The notes: a model not told the origin generated them from the letters alone. 39,682 nt of DNA from JBNKEI01 sp050288705 (GCA_050288705.1 JBNKEI010000029.1:1-39682), one strand, 5' to 3'; counted from the stretch's first letter, positions 18,895 to 27,726 are shown. Numbers and translations: made by a program.

Positions 18895-20787
18895 ATGCAA
18901 GAAGCTGTTCGCGACAAACTCGACCATCTCCCTACCGAACCGGGTGTTTACCTCATGAAAAACCGGGAGGGAGAAATTGTGTACGTGGGCAAAGCCATTA
19001 ACCTTCGCTCGCGAGTTCGCAGTTACTTTACCCGTGGAGACGACCGAGCCTTTGTCGCCCTGCTAGATGAAATCTTGGGAGACATAGAGGTTATTGTCGT
19101 ACGCAACGAAAAGGAGGCGCTCCTTTTAGAAAGCGAGTTGATCAAAAAGCACAAACCTCGCTACAACATGCAGTTACGTGACGATAAAAGCTTCATTTGT
19201 CTTCGGCTTGACCAAACTGCTGCCTGGCCACGACTAGAAATTATTCGTTCTGCTCAACTTCAACGAAAAAAGGGACAACCTCGCGTCATACCTACGGGCA
19301 TTGCTCATGATCGGGCTCACTACTTTGGACCTTACAGCTCGGCTACTTCTATTCGCGAAACCCTGCGGCTAATTCATAGGCATTTCCGCATTCGCAATTG
19401 CAGCGATTCGCAGATGGAGGATTGCCGCAGAAAAAAGAGGCCTTGTCTGCAATATCAGATTGGCCGCTGTCCTGGCCCCTGTATACAGGCCATTACCGAA
19501 GAAGAGTACTGCCAAAACGTCCAGGAAGTCATTCTCTTCCTCAAAGGCAAAGAAGCAACTGTGCTCGAACGTATTCATCAGCGAATGAATGAGGCGTCAG
19601 ACAAACTGGAATTTGAGCTGGCTGCTCGTTTCCGAGACCAGATTCGAGCTATTGAAAATAGTCTAGAAAGACAACGCACCGTTTCTGCAGAAGACATTGA
19701 TCGGGACGTTGTAGGCTTTTACCGAGAAGCAGATCGGCTCGTAGTTTATCTATTATTTATTCGTTCGGGCCGGCTTTTGGGAGGACGTACTTTCCCCTCC
19801 AATGGACAAGAATTTCCTATTGAAGAGCTCCTCTCCAGCTTTGTGGATTTGTATTACAACGGCGATACGCTTTTGCCGGACGAGATTCTCCTCCCTGTTG
19901 AGCTAGAAGACGCTCAAGCATGCGAAACGTGGCTAAGCGAAAAGAGAGGGCAAAAGGTCCGAGTATTAACGCCTAAGCGAGGGGCAAAGGCAGAATTGGT
20001 AGAACTGGCAAACAAAAATGCCGAAACCTCTTTTCACGAAAACCGCCACTCTAAAGAAGAATTGGCCGCCATGCTGGGTCGCTTGCAAAAGTCTTTAGGG
20101 CTTTCCCGGTTGCCTCATACTACCGAATGCTTTGACATTTCCCTATTCCAAGGAAACTCGGCAGTAGGCTCGAAAGTACGATTTTTGGATGGCGAGCCGG
20201 ATAAAGCGGGCTATCGACGTTTTCGCATCAAAACCGTCAAAGGCACTGACGACTTTGCCATGCTCTACGAGGTCTTGCGCAGAAGAATCGCTCAAGGAGA
20301 TTTACCCGACTTGTTGGTAATTGATGGCGGAAAGGGACAACTGGCCAGCGCTGCCGCGGCGCTACAAGACGCCAACGTACGAGCTGATTTAGTGAGTCTG
20401 GCTAAAAGTCGAGTCTTAGCAGGAAAAATGACCGAGCCAGTGAAGCGTTCCTTAGAAAGAGTCTTTGTTTTGGGAAGAAAGGACCCCGTATTGCTGCCCC
20501 CAGACAGTCCTGAGCTTTTCCTTTTGCAGAGGCTGCGCGATGAAGCCCATCGATTTGCCATTCGCTATCACCGGCTGCTGCGTAACCGCCGCACTTTGCA
20601 TAGCCTTTTGGAAGATATTCCCGGAGTAGGATCTGTACGACGCAAGGCGCTCCTTTCCCATTTTGGCTCCCTGAAGCATTTGCGCGAAGCCAATCCTTTA
20701 CAGATATCGGAAGTAGAGGGGATTGGACCCTCCTTGGCAGAACAGATTTATTCTGCGCTCCAAGAGCCGGCAGGAGATGAATTGTAA
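18895..20787 (+). CDS. uvrC: UvrABC system endonuclease subunit UvrC
   Basis: Makes the dual incisions around DNA lesions handed over by UvrA/UvrB in nucleotide-excision repair. The 630-residue protein has all domains in order: GIY-YIG nuclease (about 14-95, with PGVYLM and IVYVGKAINLRSRVRSYF), a Cys-rich segment (C169, C177, C184, C192, C196), the UvrB-binding UVR helix pair (about 228-262), the RNase-H-like second nuclease (FDISLFQGN, VIDGGKGQL), and a C-terminal helix-hairpin-helix pair (about 570-625). The Cys cluster matches the site proposed to hold an Fe-S cluster in UvrC. The start is ATG 18895; upstream frame overlaps the small tail-anchored gene. Its stop lies 1 nt from the end of the convergent GNAT gene. 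Confidence 0.97.
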   Translation: MQEAVRDKLDHLPTEPGVYLMKNREGEIVYVGKAINLRSRVRSYFTRGDDRAFVALLDEILGDIEVIVVRNEKEALLLESELIKKHKPRYNMQLRDDKSFICLRLDQTAAWPRLEIIRSAQLQRKKGQPRVIPTGIAHDRAHYFGPYSSATSIRETLRLIHRHFRIRNCSDSQMEDCRRKKRPCLQYQIGRCPGPCIQAITEEEYCQNVQEVILFLKGKEATVLERIHQRMNEASDKLEFELAARFRDQIRAIENSLERQRTVSAEDIDRDVVGFYREADRLVVYLLFIRSGRLLGGRTFPSNGQEFPIEELLSSFVDLYYNGDTLLPDEILLPVELEDAQACETWLSEKRGQKVRVLTPKRGAKAELVELANKNAETSFHENRHSKEELAAMLGRLQKSLGLSRLPHTTECFDISLFQGNSAVGSKVRFLDGEPDKAGYRRFRIKTVKGTDDFAMLYEVLRRRIAQGDLPDLLVIDGGKGQLASAAAALQDANVRADLVSLAKSRVLAGKMTEPVKRSLERVFVLGRKDPVLLPPDSPELFLLQRLRDEAHRFAIRYHRLLRNRRTLHSLLEDIPGVGSVRRKALLSHFGSLKHLREANPLQISEVEGIGPSLAEQIYSALQEPAGDEL

Positions 20788-20788
20788 C

Positions 20789-21841
20789 TCACGCACAAAA
20801 AGTCACGTCGCAGTCACCAGGCGTCACCGACCAACGTGTCCGATCCAATAGCCATTCGTTACTCGTTCTTTCTTTCAAATCAAGCCCTACCAGCGTCCAC
20901 CCTTTGCCCCGACTAATCATTCCCTGTTTGCGAATTGCTTTGCCCAAACGAGAAGAAGCAAGCGTTTGCAATAGCCTGCAACCTTTTTCCGATAGATGAA
21001 ACGCTAGATGGGCCCATAATGCTTGAGCAGCTTCACATCGAGACCAGGGATAAAAATCCATTAACTGGGCCCATCCCTTATTTTTTACAAGAACAGCATA
21101 AGCCTCAATTTTTCCATGCTTTGTTAAAGCCCATAATTCCCCGTTTTCTCCGAGTCCACCAAAACGCCAATGCAAGTATTCCGCGGTACGGCGGCAACAT
21201 ATTAGTGACGAATCTGCGAATTCGTTACATTTTGCAAAAAACGAGGAATCCAAATTCTTCACCGGAGATAATTCGTATTGAGAAAACTTCCTAATTGCTC
21301 TTTTCAATAATTTTTTACGCCAAGAATCTAAAGGCAAAAACCATTTCCCGATTGCATTTCCAAAATACTTTTCCGCCAAATACGAAGGAAGGATGACTCG
21401 CTTTAGCCAACGAAGATGATCAATATTGCGAATTCCAAATTTTTGTACTCCGCGATGCGATGCTCCACCGGTTTCTACAAAAGCAAAAAGTACTTCATAA
21501 GGCTCTTTACGAAGCCGTGACGTACCTTCTTCAAAAAGCGAATAAGCTACTCCCTGTCTACGAAAATCAGGATGCACCATTAAATCACCAATTTGCAGAC
21601 ACGGTTTTTCTTTACCCCCCACCCATAAATTCCAAGGCATTGCGAGTATGCATCCACACAATTCATTATCTGGCACTTGGCGCGCTGTCCATACAAAAGG
21701 AAGTCCTGCTGGATTTGCCAAATACTTCCAGCGTAGCCGAGATTCCATTCCAGAACCAGCAGACGGATAAATAATCTGGAATAGTTTCCATATATCGGGA
21801 AAGACTTCTTTTATTTCCTCTTGGAATACACGAATTGCCAT
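20789..21841 (-). CDS. GNAT-fold N-acetyltransferase family protein
   Basis: A 350-residue protein with an N-terminal GNAT domain: LQIGDLMVHPDFRRQGVAYS (about 82-101) is a clear motif A with the acyl-CoA pyrophosphate loop RRQGVA. The C-terminal half resembles a second, degenerate acyltransferase-like domain, an arrangement seen in proteins that act on exopolysaccharide or lipid intermediates. The substrate cannot be told. The start at ATG 21841 is set by a strong ribosome site (AGGGGGAGG); the frame runs 28 codons further without support. It sits downstream of rho on the same strand (89-nt gap) and converges on uvrC. Confidence 0.75.
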   Translation of the reverse strand: MAIRVFQEEIKEVFPDIWKLFQIIYPSAGSGMESRLRWKYLANPAGLPFVWTARQVPDNELCGCILAMPWNLWVGGKEKPCLQIGDLMVHPDFRRQGVAYSLFEEGTSRLRKEPYEVLFAFVETGGASHRGVQKFGIRNIDHLRWLKRVILPSYLAEKYFGNAIGKWFLPLDSWRKKLLKRAIRKFSQYELSPVKNLDSSFFAKCNEFADSSLICCRRTAEYLHWRFGGLGENGELWALTKHGKIEAYAVLVKNKGWAQLMDFYPWSRCEAAQALWAHLAFHLSEKGCRLLQTLASSRLGKAIRKQGMISRGKGWTLVGLDLKERTSNEWLLDRTRWSVTPGDCDVTFCA

Positions 21842-21930
21842 GCCTCCCCCTTGTGGTAATATCCCTGGCCTCAAACAGAACGGATCTAAGCCTTGGATAA
21901 TCAAAACACAAGTGGTGCATTCCAAAATGC

Positions 21931-23313
21931 TTATACAGCGTCTAAAAACTCATCATTAGATTCGAATTCACCGAGTTTTTTTATCAATTTTTCCATGGCG
22001 TCGGCGGGCTTCATAGAAAAAAGCATTTGCCGAAGTTTGCGAACCTTCTCAAATTCTTTGGGAGTCATCAATTTTTCCTCTTTGCGGGTACCCGATTGAG
22101 GAATATTAATCGCAGGGAAAATTCTACGTTCCGCCAAAGACCGATCCAAAGTCACTTCCATGTTTCCCGTGCCCTTAAACTCTTCGAAAATAACCTCGTC
22201 CATCCTGCTACCGGTATCTACTAGCGCGGTACCCAAAATAGTAAGCGATCCTGCCTCTTCAGTCTTACGCGCAGAGCCAAAAATCCGCTTGGGACGTTCC
22301 AAAGCACGACTATCAACACCTCCGGTTAGAGTACGACCTGAGCTTTCCACTTCTTTGTTATAGGCACGAGCCAAACGAGTAATAGAATCAAGCAAAATCA
22401 CTACATCCTGACCCTGCTCAACTAGCCGGCGCGCCCGATCAAGGCACATCTCCGCGACTTGTATATGATCGGAAGCAGGTCGGTCAGATGAGCTTGCCAA
22501 CACTTCTCCTTTAATGGAGCGACGCATGTCCGTTACTTCTTCTGGCCGCTCATCAACCAAAAGTACCATCAGGCGTGCTCGCGGATGATTCTCGGTGATA
22601 GCTTGGGCTATCCGCTGCAACATTATAGTTTTGCCCGCTTTGGGAGGCGACACAATGAGCCCCCGCTGTCCGAATCCAATAGGAGCAATGAGATCTAGCA
22701 CTCGGCTAACCATATCATTAGAACTATGCTCTAGCTGGATGCGACGTTCCGGATCAACCACTGTCAAATCTTGAAATTGAGGATAGCGAATTGCGGTTTC
22801 AAACGCATGTCCATCAACAAATTCGACACGCTGCACTTGCACTCGCGACCCTCTTTGCGGCCCAGCTCCTTGAATCCAATAACCACTTCGCAAGCGCAAA
22901 CGTTGAATAAGTTGGCGAGGAACCTCCGGATCGTCACCGGACACCAAAAGATTCCTTTTGATTTGCCTTAAATATCCAAATCCCCCTTTGCCATCGAAAT
23001 CTAGAACCCCTTCCGCTGGCAAAAAATGAGGCGAAGTAACAACTCCATTCTGCGTACCTTCCACTACCCCCTGCTCCCCATTATGGGGATTAGCCGGGGC
23101 TGTTTGATTACTACGTCGACGTCTTCTGCGCCTACGACGACTCCGCCGAACCTCTTGATTAGCTGCCAGAGCAGGCGCTCCGAGTTCGGCAGGGTTTACA
23201 TTTTCCGACACCGCCCCCTCTGAATGTGGAGCCTGCCCAGCATCCTTCTCTGCAATAAGCCCAGCCTCTGAGGTCTGCACCTCTTGTGACGATTCATTCG
23301 ATCCGTTGTTCAT
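21931..23313 (-). CDS. rho: Transcription termination factor Rho, variant N-terminus
   Basis: Hexameric RNA helicase that ends transcription at unstructured C-rich RNA. From about residue 97 it follows Rho: the RNA-binding cold-shock-type domain (GVLDFDGKGGFGYLR), then the ATPase with Walker A SPPKAGKT (222-229), LVDERPEEVTDMRR, LLDSITRLARAYN and the secondary RNA-binding loop region LTGGVDSRALERPKR. The first 95 residues are unusual. The helical Rho_N domain is not recognisable; instead there is an acidic, Ala/Glu/Ser-rich stretch followed by an arginine block (RRSRRRRRRRRR, 56-67). Such insertions are known in some Rho proteins. The start ATG 23313 has GGGAAAG upstream. A leader of about 350 nt precedes it. 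Confidence 0.96.
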   Translation of the reverse strand: MNNGSNESSQEVQTSEAGLIAEKDAGQAPHSEGAVSENVNPAELGAPALAANQEVRRSRRRRRRRRRSNQTAPANPHNGEQGVVEGTQNGVVTSPHFLPAEGVLDFDGKGGFGYLRQIKRNLLVSGDDPEVPRQLIQRLRLRSGYWIQGAGPQRGSRVQVQRVEFVDGHAFETAIRYPQFQDLTVVDPERRIQLEHSSNDMVSRVLDLIAPIGFGQRGLIVSPPKAGKTIMLQRIAQAITENHPRARLMVLLVDERPEEVTDMRRSIKGEVLASSSDRPASDHIQVAEMCLDRARRLVEQGQDVVILLDSITRLARAYNKEVESSGRTLTGGVDSRALERPKRIFGSARKTEEAGSLTILGTALVDTGSRMDEVIFEEFKGTGNMEVTLDRSLAERRIFPAINIPQSGTRKEEKLMTPKEFEKVRKLRQMLFSMKPADAMEKLIKKLGEFESNDEFLDAV

Positions 23314-23761
23314 GGTCTTTCCCGCCCGCGAACGCTGCCTCGCATAAGGGCACACGCTCGGGCTTGCTTATTCAAAAACACCATCCACTCGATGGCTTAC
23401 CCCGTAAAACATCACGGGATATTTCAAGATGCCCAAGGCACCAAGCGATCCTTAATGAAGTGCTCTTCCCTAATCGCAACACTCAGAATCTCTCTAGGGA
23501 GCGCTCTACCAAAATACTACTCCTAGGATTTAGAACGCTGCTGCTTATCAAACCAGCCCTTTGCACATTTTTCCAGAGCATCACAACCAAAAAATAACAT
23601 CCTGCCACTTAACTTAGCTCAATCTTCCGTACCTGGCCGGATTTTCCCCCGTTTTGAACTTCAAACCTGTATTCATTTTACAGCAAGACGCACCACTTTC
23701 AAGCCTCCCTCCTCAAAAAAAAGAAAGGAGGCTGCATAAAAAGCAAAATCTATCCCCTTGT
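23314..23761 (-). other. Intergenic region with probable long rho leader
   Basis: A 448-base stretch between ssb and rho with no gene I would support. On the minus strand it has a candidate promoter at 23675-23702, predicting a leader of about 350 nt for rho. rho mRNAs in other bacteria have long leaders used for autoregulation by Rho itself. Small hairpins are visible (for example arms CCCGT and ACGGG in 23401-23420). Just after ssb, arms AGCCTCC (23702-23708) and GGAGGCT (23727-23733) form an inverted repeat, but no T-run follows, so it is not a standard intrinsic terminator. Confidence 0.55.
23675..23702 (-). promoter_or_regulatory. Candidate promoter for rho
   Basis: On the minus strand TTGAAA (23697-23702, 5/6 to the -35 consensus) and TAAAAT (23675-23680, 5/6 to the -10 consensus) are 16 nt apart. 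Transcription would begin near 23668, about 355 nt before the rho start codon. Confidence 0.45.
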
Positions 23762-24241
23762 TTAAAACGGTATATCAGAGTCGTCACCTGGGCCTCCCCT
23801 ATCCGATCCATACCCCCCGCCCATTCCACTCCGAGGCTCGGCAGGTTCAAAATCTGGAGGCGGAGGACCAAACTCATCAGAAGCACCACGACCGAAGCCA
23901 CTGTCCGATTTGCCACCCAAAAATTGAACCTGACTCGCCACAATTTCAGTAGTGTACTGCTTCTGACCTTCTTTGTTGGTCCACTCTCGCGTCTGCAGAC
24001 GACCCTCAACATAGACGGAGCGCCCTTTTTTTAAGTACTGACCGCAGTTTTCCGCTTGCTTACCCCACACTACAATACGATGCCATTCGGTGCGCTCTTG
24101 CATCTGTCCTGTAGTCTTGTCGGGCCATCGTTCACTCGTAGCAACCGTAAAATTAGCGACTGGCTGTCCTCCTGGGGTGTAACGAATTTCTGGGTCTCTT
24201 CCTAAATTGCCAACTACGATCGCCTTATTTACGCTCGCCAT
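23762..24241 (-). CDS. ssb: Single-stranded DNA-binding protein
   Basis: Coats single-stranded DNA and recruits replication and repair proteins. The 159-residue protein has the OB fold in residues 1-110 (NKAIVVGNLGRDPEIRYTPGG, then TEWHRIVVWGK and YVEGRLQTREW), a flexible Gly/Pro-rich linker, and the acidic partner-binding tail DDSDIPF at the very end. Length and layout are typical. The start ATG has GGGAGAGG at good spacing. The FYDLN-acid gene lies 74 nt upstream on the same strand. Confidence 0.97.
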   Translation of the reverse strand: MASVNKAIVVGNLGRDPEIRYTPGGQPVANFTVATSERWPDKTTGQMQERTEWHRIVVWGKQAENCGQYLKKGRSVYVEGRLQTREWTNKEGQKQYTTEIVASQVQFLGGKSDSGFGRGASDEFGPPPPDFEPAEPRSGMGGGYGSDRGGPGDDSDIPF

Positions 24242-24315
24242 AGTCCTCTCCCTGTACTGGTAAAACCAGCAGAAGATTAACCATCAAATAACAATCCTTA
24301 CAAGAAGTTGTTTAC

Positions 24316-24588
24316 CTAAAAATCTTCGTCTTCCTCGGAAGGCTCTTCAGACAAATCCTCGATGGACTCCTCTTCCACGGCAATGTCTTCATCTAGTAGC
24401 TCTTCATCCAGAAGAGGCTTGTCCCCACTAGGCCGTCGCCGTCTCTCAGCTCTCTCCGGCACCTTAATCGGGCCTTCTCTCTGGTCAGCAGAGCACTTGG
24501 GACAAATAGGCTCAGGCTTCTTAAGGTCGTAAAACTTGGTACCACACCTAAAACAGGTATACTTGACACCTAAATCTCTGGAAGGCAT
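24316..24588 (-). CDS. FYDLN-acid domain protein (zinc ribbon)
   Basis: A 90-residue protein of the FYDLN-acid family (Pfam FYDLN_acid, TIGR02300). The N-terminus carries a CFRCG...CPKC zinc ribbon enclosing the naming motif KFYDLKKPEPICPKC. A basic stretch (ERAERRRRPS) follows, and the last 35 residues are almost entirely Asp/Glu. The family is common in proteobacteria, including deltaproteobacterial groups, and has no known function; the acidic tail suggests a nucleic-acid mimic or protein-binding role, which is inference. The start ATG has GAGG upstream. It is divergent from the GYF/AgmX-like gene over a 174-nt region. Confidence 0.9.
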   Translation of the reverse strand: MPSRDLGVKYTCFRCGTKFYDLKKPEPICPKCSADQREGPIKVPERAERRRRPSGDKPLLDEELLDEDIAVEEESIEDLSEEPSEEDEDF

Positions 24589-24675
24589 TGAAGCAACCTC
24601 ATGGTTTTTCCGTCAGCCACTTGCTCTGGGGGTCATTAACCAACCATAGTATTGCTTGTCAAGGGTTGTGAGTGA

Positions 24676-24704
24676 TTGACCCAAAGCGATTCACTTGGGA
24701 GAAT
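24676..24704 (+). promoter_or_regulatory. Candidate promoter for the GYF/AgmX-like gene
   Basis: TTGACC (24676-24681, 5/6 to the -35 consensus) and GAGAAT (24699-24704, 4/6 to the -10 consensus) are 17 nt apart. Transcription would begin near 24711, just before the inverted repeat at 24715-24734. Confidence 0.35.
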
Positions 24705-24714
24705 AAGCAATCTC

Positions 24715-24734
24715 TTCTCCAGCTTGCTGGAGAA
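24715..24734. repeat. 9-bp perfect inverted repeat in a leader region
   Basis: Arms TTCTCCAGC and GCTGGAGAA are separated by two bases. The repeat lies between the candidate -10 element and the GTG start at 24763. It may be an operator near the transcription start or a stem-loop at the mRNA 5' end. No T-run follows, so a terminator is unlikely. Confidence 0.6.
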
Positions 24735-24762
24735 AATCCAATAAGAAAGGGTTTATCTACTC

Positions 24763-26265
24763 GTGCGCTTTGCCTGCGATAAATGTTCCGCCAAGTACTC
24801 CATAGCGGACGAAAAAGTTTTCGGCAAGTTGACGTCCGTGCGATGCATAAAGTGCGGCAACAAGATAATTGTGGATGGAAAAGCTCTTGATGCCGAATCC
24901 TCTCGTCCTGCCATAGCAGGCGGAGGTTGGTTCGCCATTATCGATAGGAAACAGCTTGGACCATTGTCCGCATCCGACGTTCAGTCATTTATTGAACAAG
25001 GGAAAATCCATGCTCGCACTTATGTTTGGAAAGAAGGACAAGGGGATTGGAAAAGAGCCGGCGAAACTCAGCCTTTCAAGGAGCTCTTTTCTTTAGCAAC
25101 TTCGAACACGAACCAACGTCAGGACGTCAAAGTTCCAGATGCAAAAGCAACAAAAGAATTTCGACCGGCTTGCCAGACAGAATCAGCTTCGCATACAGCA
25201 CGTCAAGAACCAGAAAACAGCACGCCTGAAGATTCGTCGGAGCAATCTACTTCACATTATACTGACTCTGTACGCGTCACATCTAAATCTACCCTAATAG
25301 ATTCTCCCTTCCAACCACCCAGCAGATACGAGCGCAAGGATCAAACTCCCGACAGCTTAGCTCCCTCACCAAGTTTGGAGAATCGCTCGGAGAGTTTAAG
25401 TTCCCATGAGGAATCGTCAGACCTCAGCCAAAATTCGCAAGAACCGCCGAACTCAGAAGCCGCTTCCTCTGGGATTGATCCCTTCGCTCAGATTGAAGAA
25501 AACTCGAGCAATCGTCCGTTAGAGTTTGGAGAGCAAACACGCCTCTTTATGCAGGAAGCGGGAGTAACCCGCCGTAACCCCGCATGGAAGGTTATCGTCT
25601 TCGCTACCATTCTGATCGGAACACCAACCGCAACGCTCTATCTGCTTTCCAAATTCAACGTAGGCTTTTTGAAAATTACTACCAGAGTCGACGAAAAAAC
25701 AGGCCAAGAGGTAAAAGCTTCGGTTTTCAGCAGCGAAGGGCTAGTAGGTTTGCGTGACATGCTTTTAGGTAGAGATATACGGCCAGAGCCCCCTCGTCCC
25801 AAACAAAAGCCTGGAAAGTTAGTTATTAACAACAAAAAACCGACCTCCAGGCCCACGAAGATGTCACCCATAGAACAGCAAGTACTTAAAGACAAATATG
25901 GCAATGACCAACTTTTGCCTGTGGGTCCTAAATTATTAACTCGTGACGATGTTCCTTATGTGAATGGCCAGGCTCTCGATCAAAAGATTATAAGTAGCGT
26001 TTTTAGGAAAAACATCAAGGCCTTCCAGTCTTGTGTAGAGACTGAAATAAGGCGCAATCCCTCTTTTAAAGGAGGCAAGGTGATTATTTCCTTCACGATT
26101 GGCTCTTCCGGAGTCGTTACTCACAGCTCAGTTAATCGCACAGATATCGACCGAACTAGCTTAGGCACTTGTTTAAAACAGAAAGCCAGGCAGATGGTTT
26201 TTCCTTCTTTCGAAGGAGACCCATTCGAAGTACAGAGCCCCTTGTTTTTGGCTCACGGAGGTTAA
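24763..26265 (+). CDS. MJ0042 zinc ribbon / GYF-like / AgmX-type C-terminal domain protein
   Basis: A 500-residue single-pass membrane protein. Residues 1-35 form an MJ0042 zinc ribbon (C5, C8, C28, C31). Residues 56-108 form a GYF_2 domain (WFAIIDRKQLGPLSASDVQ). A long Ser/Glu/Pro-rich linker follows, then one membrane helix (about 269-288). The last 100 residues, beyond the membrane, match the AgmX/PglI C-terminal domain: two Cys (AFQSCVETEIRR and LGTCLKQKA) likely form a disulphide, with VIISFTIGSSGVV between. AgmX-type proteins are linked to gliding motility and envelope complexes in Myxococcus. The start is GTG (MRFACDKC), as in many ribbon proteins of this kind. Its stop shares a TTAA with the convergent dnaB stop. 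Confidence 0.85.
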   Translation: MRFACDKCSAKYSIADEKVFGKLTSVRCIKCGNKIIVDGKALDAESSRPAIAGGGWFAIIDRKQLGPLSASDVQSFIEQGKIHARTYVWKEGQGDWKRAGETQPFKELFSLATSNTNQRQDVKVPDAKATKEFRPACQTESASHTARQEPENSTPEDSSEQSTSHYTDSVRVTSKSTLIDSPFQPPSRYERKDQTPDSLAPSPSLENRSESLSSHEESSDLSQNSQEPPNSEAASSGIDPFAQIEENSSNRPLEFGEQTRLFMQEAGVTRRNPAWKVIVFATILIGTPTATLYLLSKFNVGFLKITTRVDEKTGQEVKASVFSSEGLVGLRDMLLGRDIRPEPPRPKQKPGKLVINNKKPTSRPTKMSPIEQQVLKDKYGNDQLLPVGPKLLTRDDVPYVNGQALDQKIISSVFRKNIKAFQSCVETEIRRNPSFKGGKVIISFTIGSSGVVTHSSVNRTDIDRTSLGTCLKQKARQMVFPSFEGDPFEVQSPLFLAHGG

Positions 26266-27656
26266 GGCACGAATCCTTCACGTAGTTTGTTTTCAAAACG
26301 AGTGCATTCGCTGAAAAGAAGAAGGGGCACGCTTCCGGTCGGTCCATTCCTCTGTTTGGCAATAATAAGTTCCACGTCCTGTCCCTGTGCTTTGCCCGAA
26401 TTCCCGCTTTCTTCTTCGTCACTTTCTTTGTGGATAAACAGAACTACGTCGGCGTCTTGCTCAATGGCTCCAGATTCTCGCAAATCAGATAGCATGGGCT
26501 TACCCTTTGAACCGCGACGCTCTTCTACTTTTCGGTTGAGCTGAGAAAGGGCAATTACAGGCAATGATAATTCTTTCGCCAAAGCCTTAAGACTTCGGCT
26601 AATCTCCTGCACTTCTTGCTGCCTACTTTCAGAACCTCGCTGGTGCATTAGCTGAAGGTAATCGATAACAATTAGTCCTAGCTTGTGAGGAGGGTCTAGA
26701 GTTAACAACCTGCTTGCCAGGCGCCGCACTTTGGTCCTCAAATCAAACGATGACAACGAACCCGAGTCGTCTATAAACAGCGGCGCATTCCATAATTCTG
26801 AAGCCACCTGCTGGATTTTTTCCATGTGAGCGCCTGACAATCGACCTTCACGAATCCTCTTCATGTCAACGCGCGTCTCCGAGGCAAGAAGACGCATTGC
26901 CAATTGGTCTTCAGGCATTTCTAAACTGAATACTGCCACTCCTACTTTTGAGCGCAGCGCCGCCTGGGCAGCGATATTGAGAGCCAGACTGGTTTTTCCA
27001 CAACCTGGACGAGCCGCCAACACAATTAGCTCGCCTTCATGAAGTCCAGTTAGCATGTGGTCTAAATCGGCAAACCCAGTAGAAAGCCCAGTGACCCCGC
27101 TTCCCGATTCTCGAAGCTTGTCTATGACTGCCAGAGTATGATCAAGCACATCCCGAAAAGCTTTAAGATCGCCCTCGTGATGTTTTTCAGAAATCGCAAA
27201 AATCCGACGCTGCGCCTCATCCAGCATCTCATCTACTTCGATACCCGGATCAATGGCGATTTGCGACAACTCGCCACAAGCCAGAATAAGGCGCCGCTTG
27301 AGCGACTTTTCTTGAATAATGCGTGCGTAGGATATTGCATTAGCAGTAGTAGGAACTCCGCCCTCTAGTTCGGCTAGATAGGCAGGCCCTCCCGCTACCC
27401 CTAATTTGGAGCGGCTTCTCAATTCCGCAGTAACGGTTACTGCATCAATCGGCTTAGGAGGAATTGCGGCTTGGAGCCCAACAAAAGCTTCAAATATTGC
27501 TGCATGACTAGGAAGGTAAAAATCTTCAGGGCATAACAACGTACTAACATCGGAAAAAACTGAATTCTCACTGAGAATTCCACCTAGAATAGCACGCTCA
27601 GCTCCCACGTCGTGGGGCGCCCGATCAGACAAACTACGCTCATCAACCATTGACAT
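26262..27656 (-). CDS. dnaB: Replicative DNA helicase DnaB
   Basis: Hexameric helicase that unwinds DNA at the replication fork. The 464-residue protein has the N-terminal DnaB domain (PHDVGAERAILGGIL) and the RecA-like C-terminal ATPase with Walker A ARPGCGKTSLAL, then VFSLEMPEDQLAMR, the Walker B LIVIDYLQLM, and LSDLRESGAIEQDADVV, with LSQLNRKVEER before it. No intein is present. The start is ATG 27656; ATG 27650 in frame is an alternative, and neither has a strong ribosome site. It lies 96 nt after rplI, completing the rpsF-rpsR-rplI-dnaB order found in many bacteria. The stop overlaps that of the convergent AgmX-like gene by 4 bp (TTAA on both strands). Confidence 0.97.
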   Translation of the reverse strand: MSMVDERSLSDRAPHDVGAERAILGGILSENSVFSDVSTLLCPEDFYLPSHAAIFEAFVGLQAAIPPKPIDAVTVTAELRSRSKLGVAGGPAYLAELEGGVPTTANAISYARIIQEKSLKRRLILACGELSQIAIDPGIEVDEMLDEAQRRIFAISEKHHEGDLKAFRDVLDHTLAVIDKLRESGSGVTGLSTGFADLDHMLTGLHEGELIVLAARPGCGKTSLALNIAAQAALRSKVGVAVFSLEMPEDQLAMRLLASETRVDMKRIREGRLSGAHMEKIQQVASELWNAPLFIDDSGSLSSFDLRTKVRRLASRLLTLDPPHKLGLIVIDYLQLMHQRGSESRQQEVQEISRSLKALAKELSLPVIALSQLNRKVEERRGSKGKPMLSDLRESGAIEQDADVVLFIHKESDEEESGNSGKAQGQDVELIIAKQRNGPTGSVPLLLFSECTRFENKLREGFVP

Positions 27657-27686
27657 AGCTTACGAGTGATGAATTATCTATTGAAC

Positions 27687-27726
27687 AGGCAAAGGCACGT
27701 TCGCTCGTGCCTCTACCTGCCTTTTT
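27687..27726. terminator. Hairpin between rplI and dnaB
   Basis: Arms AGGCACG (27693-27699) and CGTGCCT (27706-27712) form a 7-bp stem with a 6-nt loop, extended by AGGCA (27687-27691) pairing with TGCCT (27718-27722). A T-run at 27722-27726 follows on the plus strand, so it resembles an intrinsic terminator there. On the minus strand, the sense strand of rplI and dnaB, only TTT follows the stem, so it may partly attenuate read-through into dnaB. The direction is not certain. Confidence 0.5.

Noticed and set aside
23702..23733. Intrinsic terminator after ssb
   Set aside because: The AGCCTCC/GGAGGCT arms enclose an 18-nt loop and no T-run follows on either strand.
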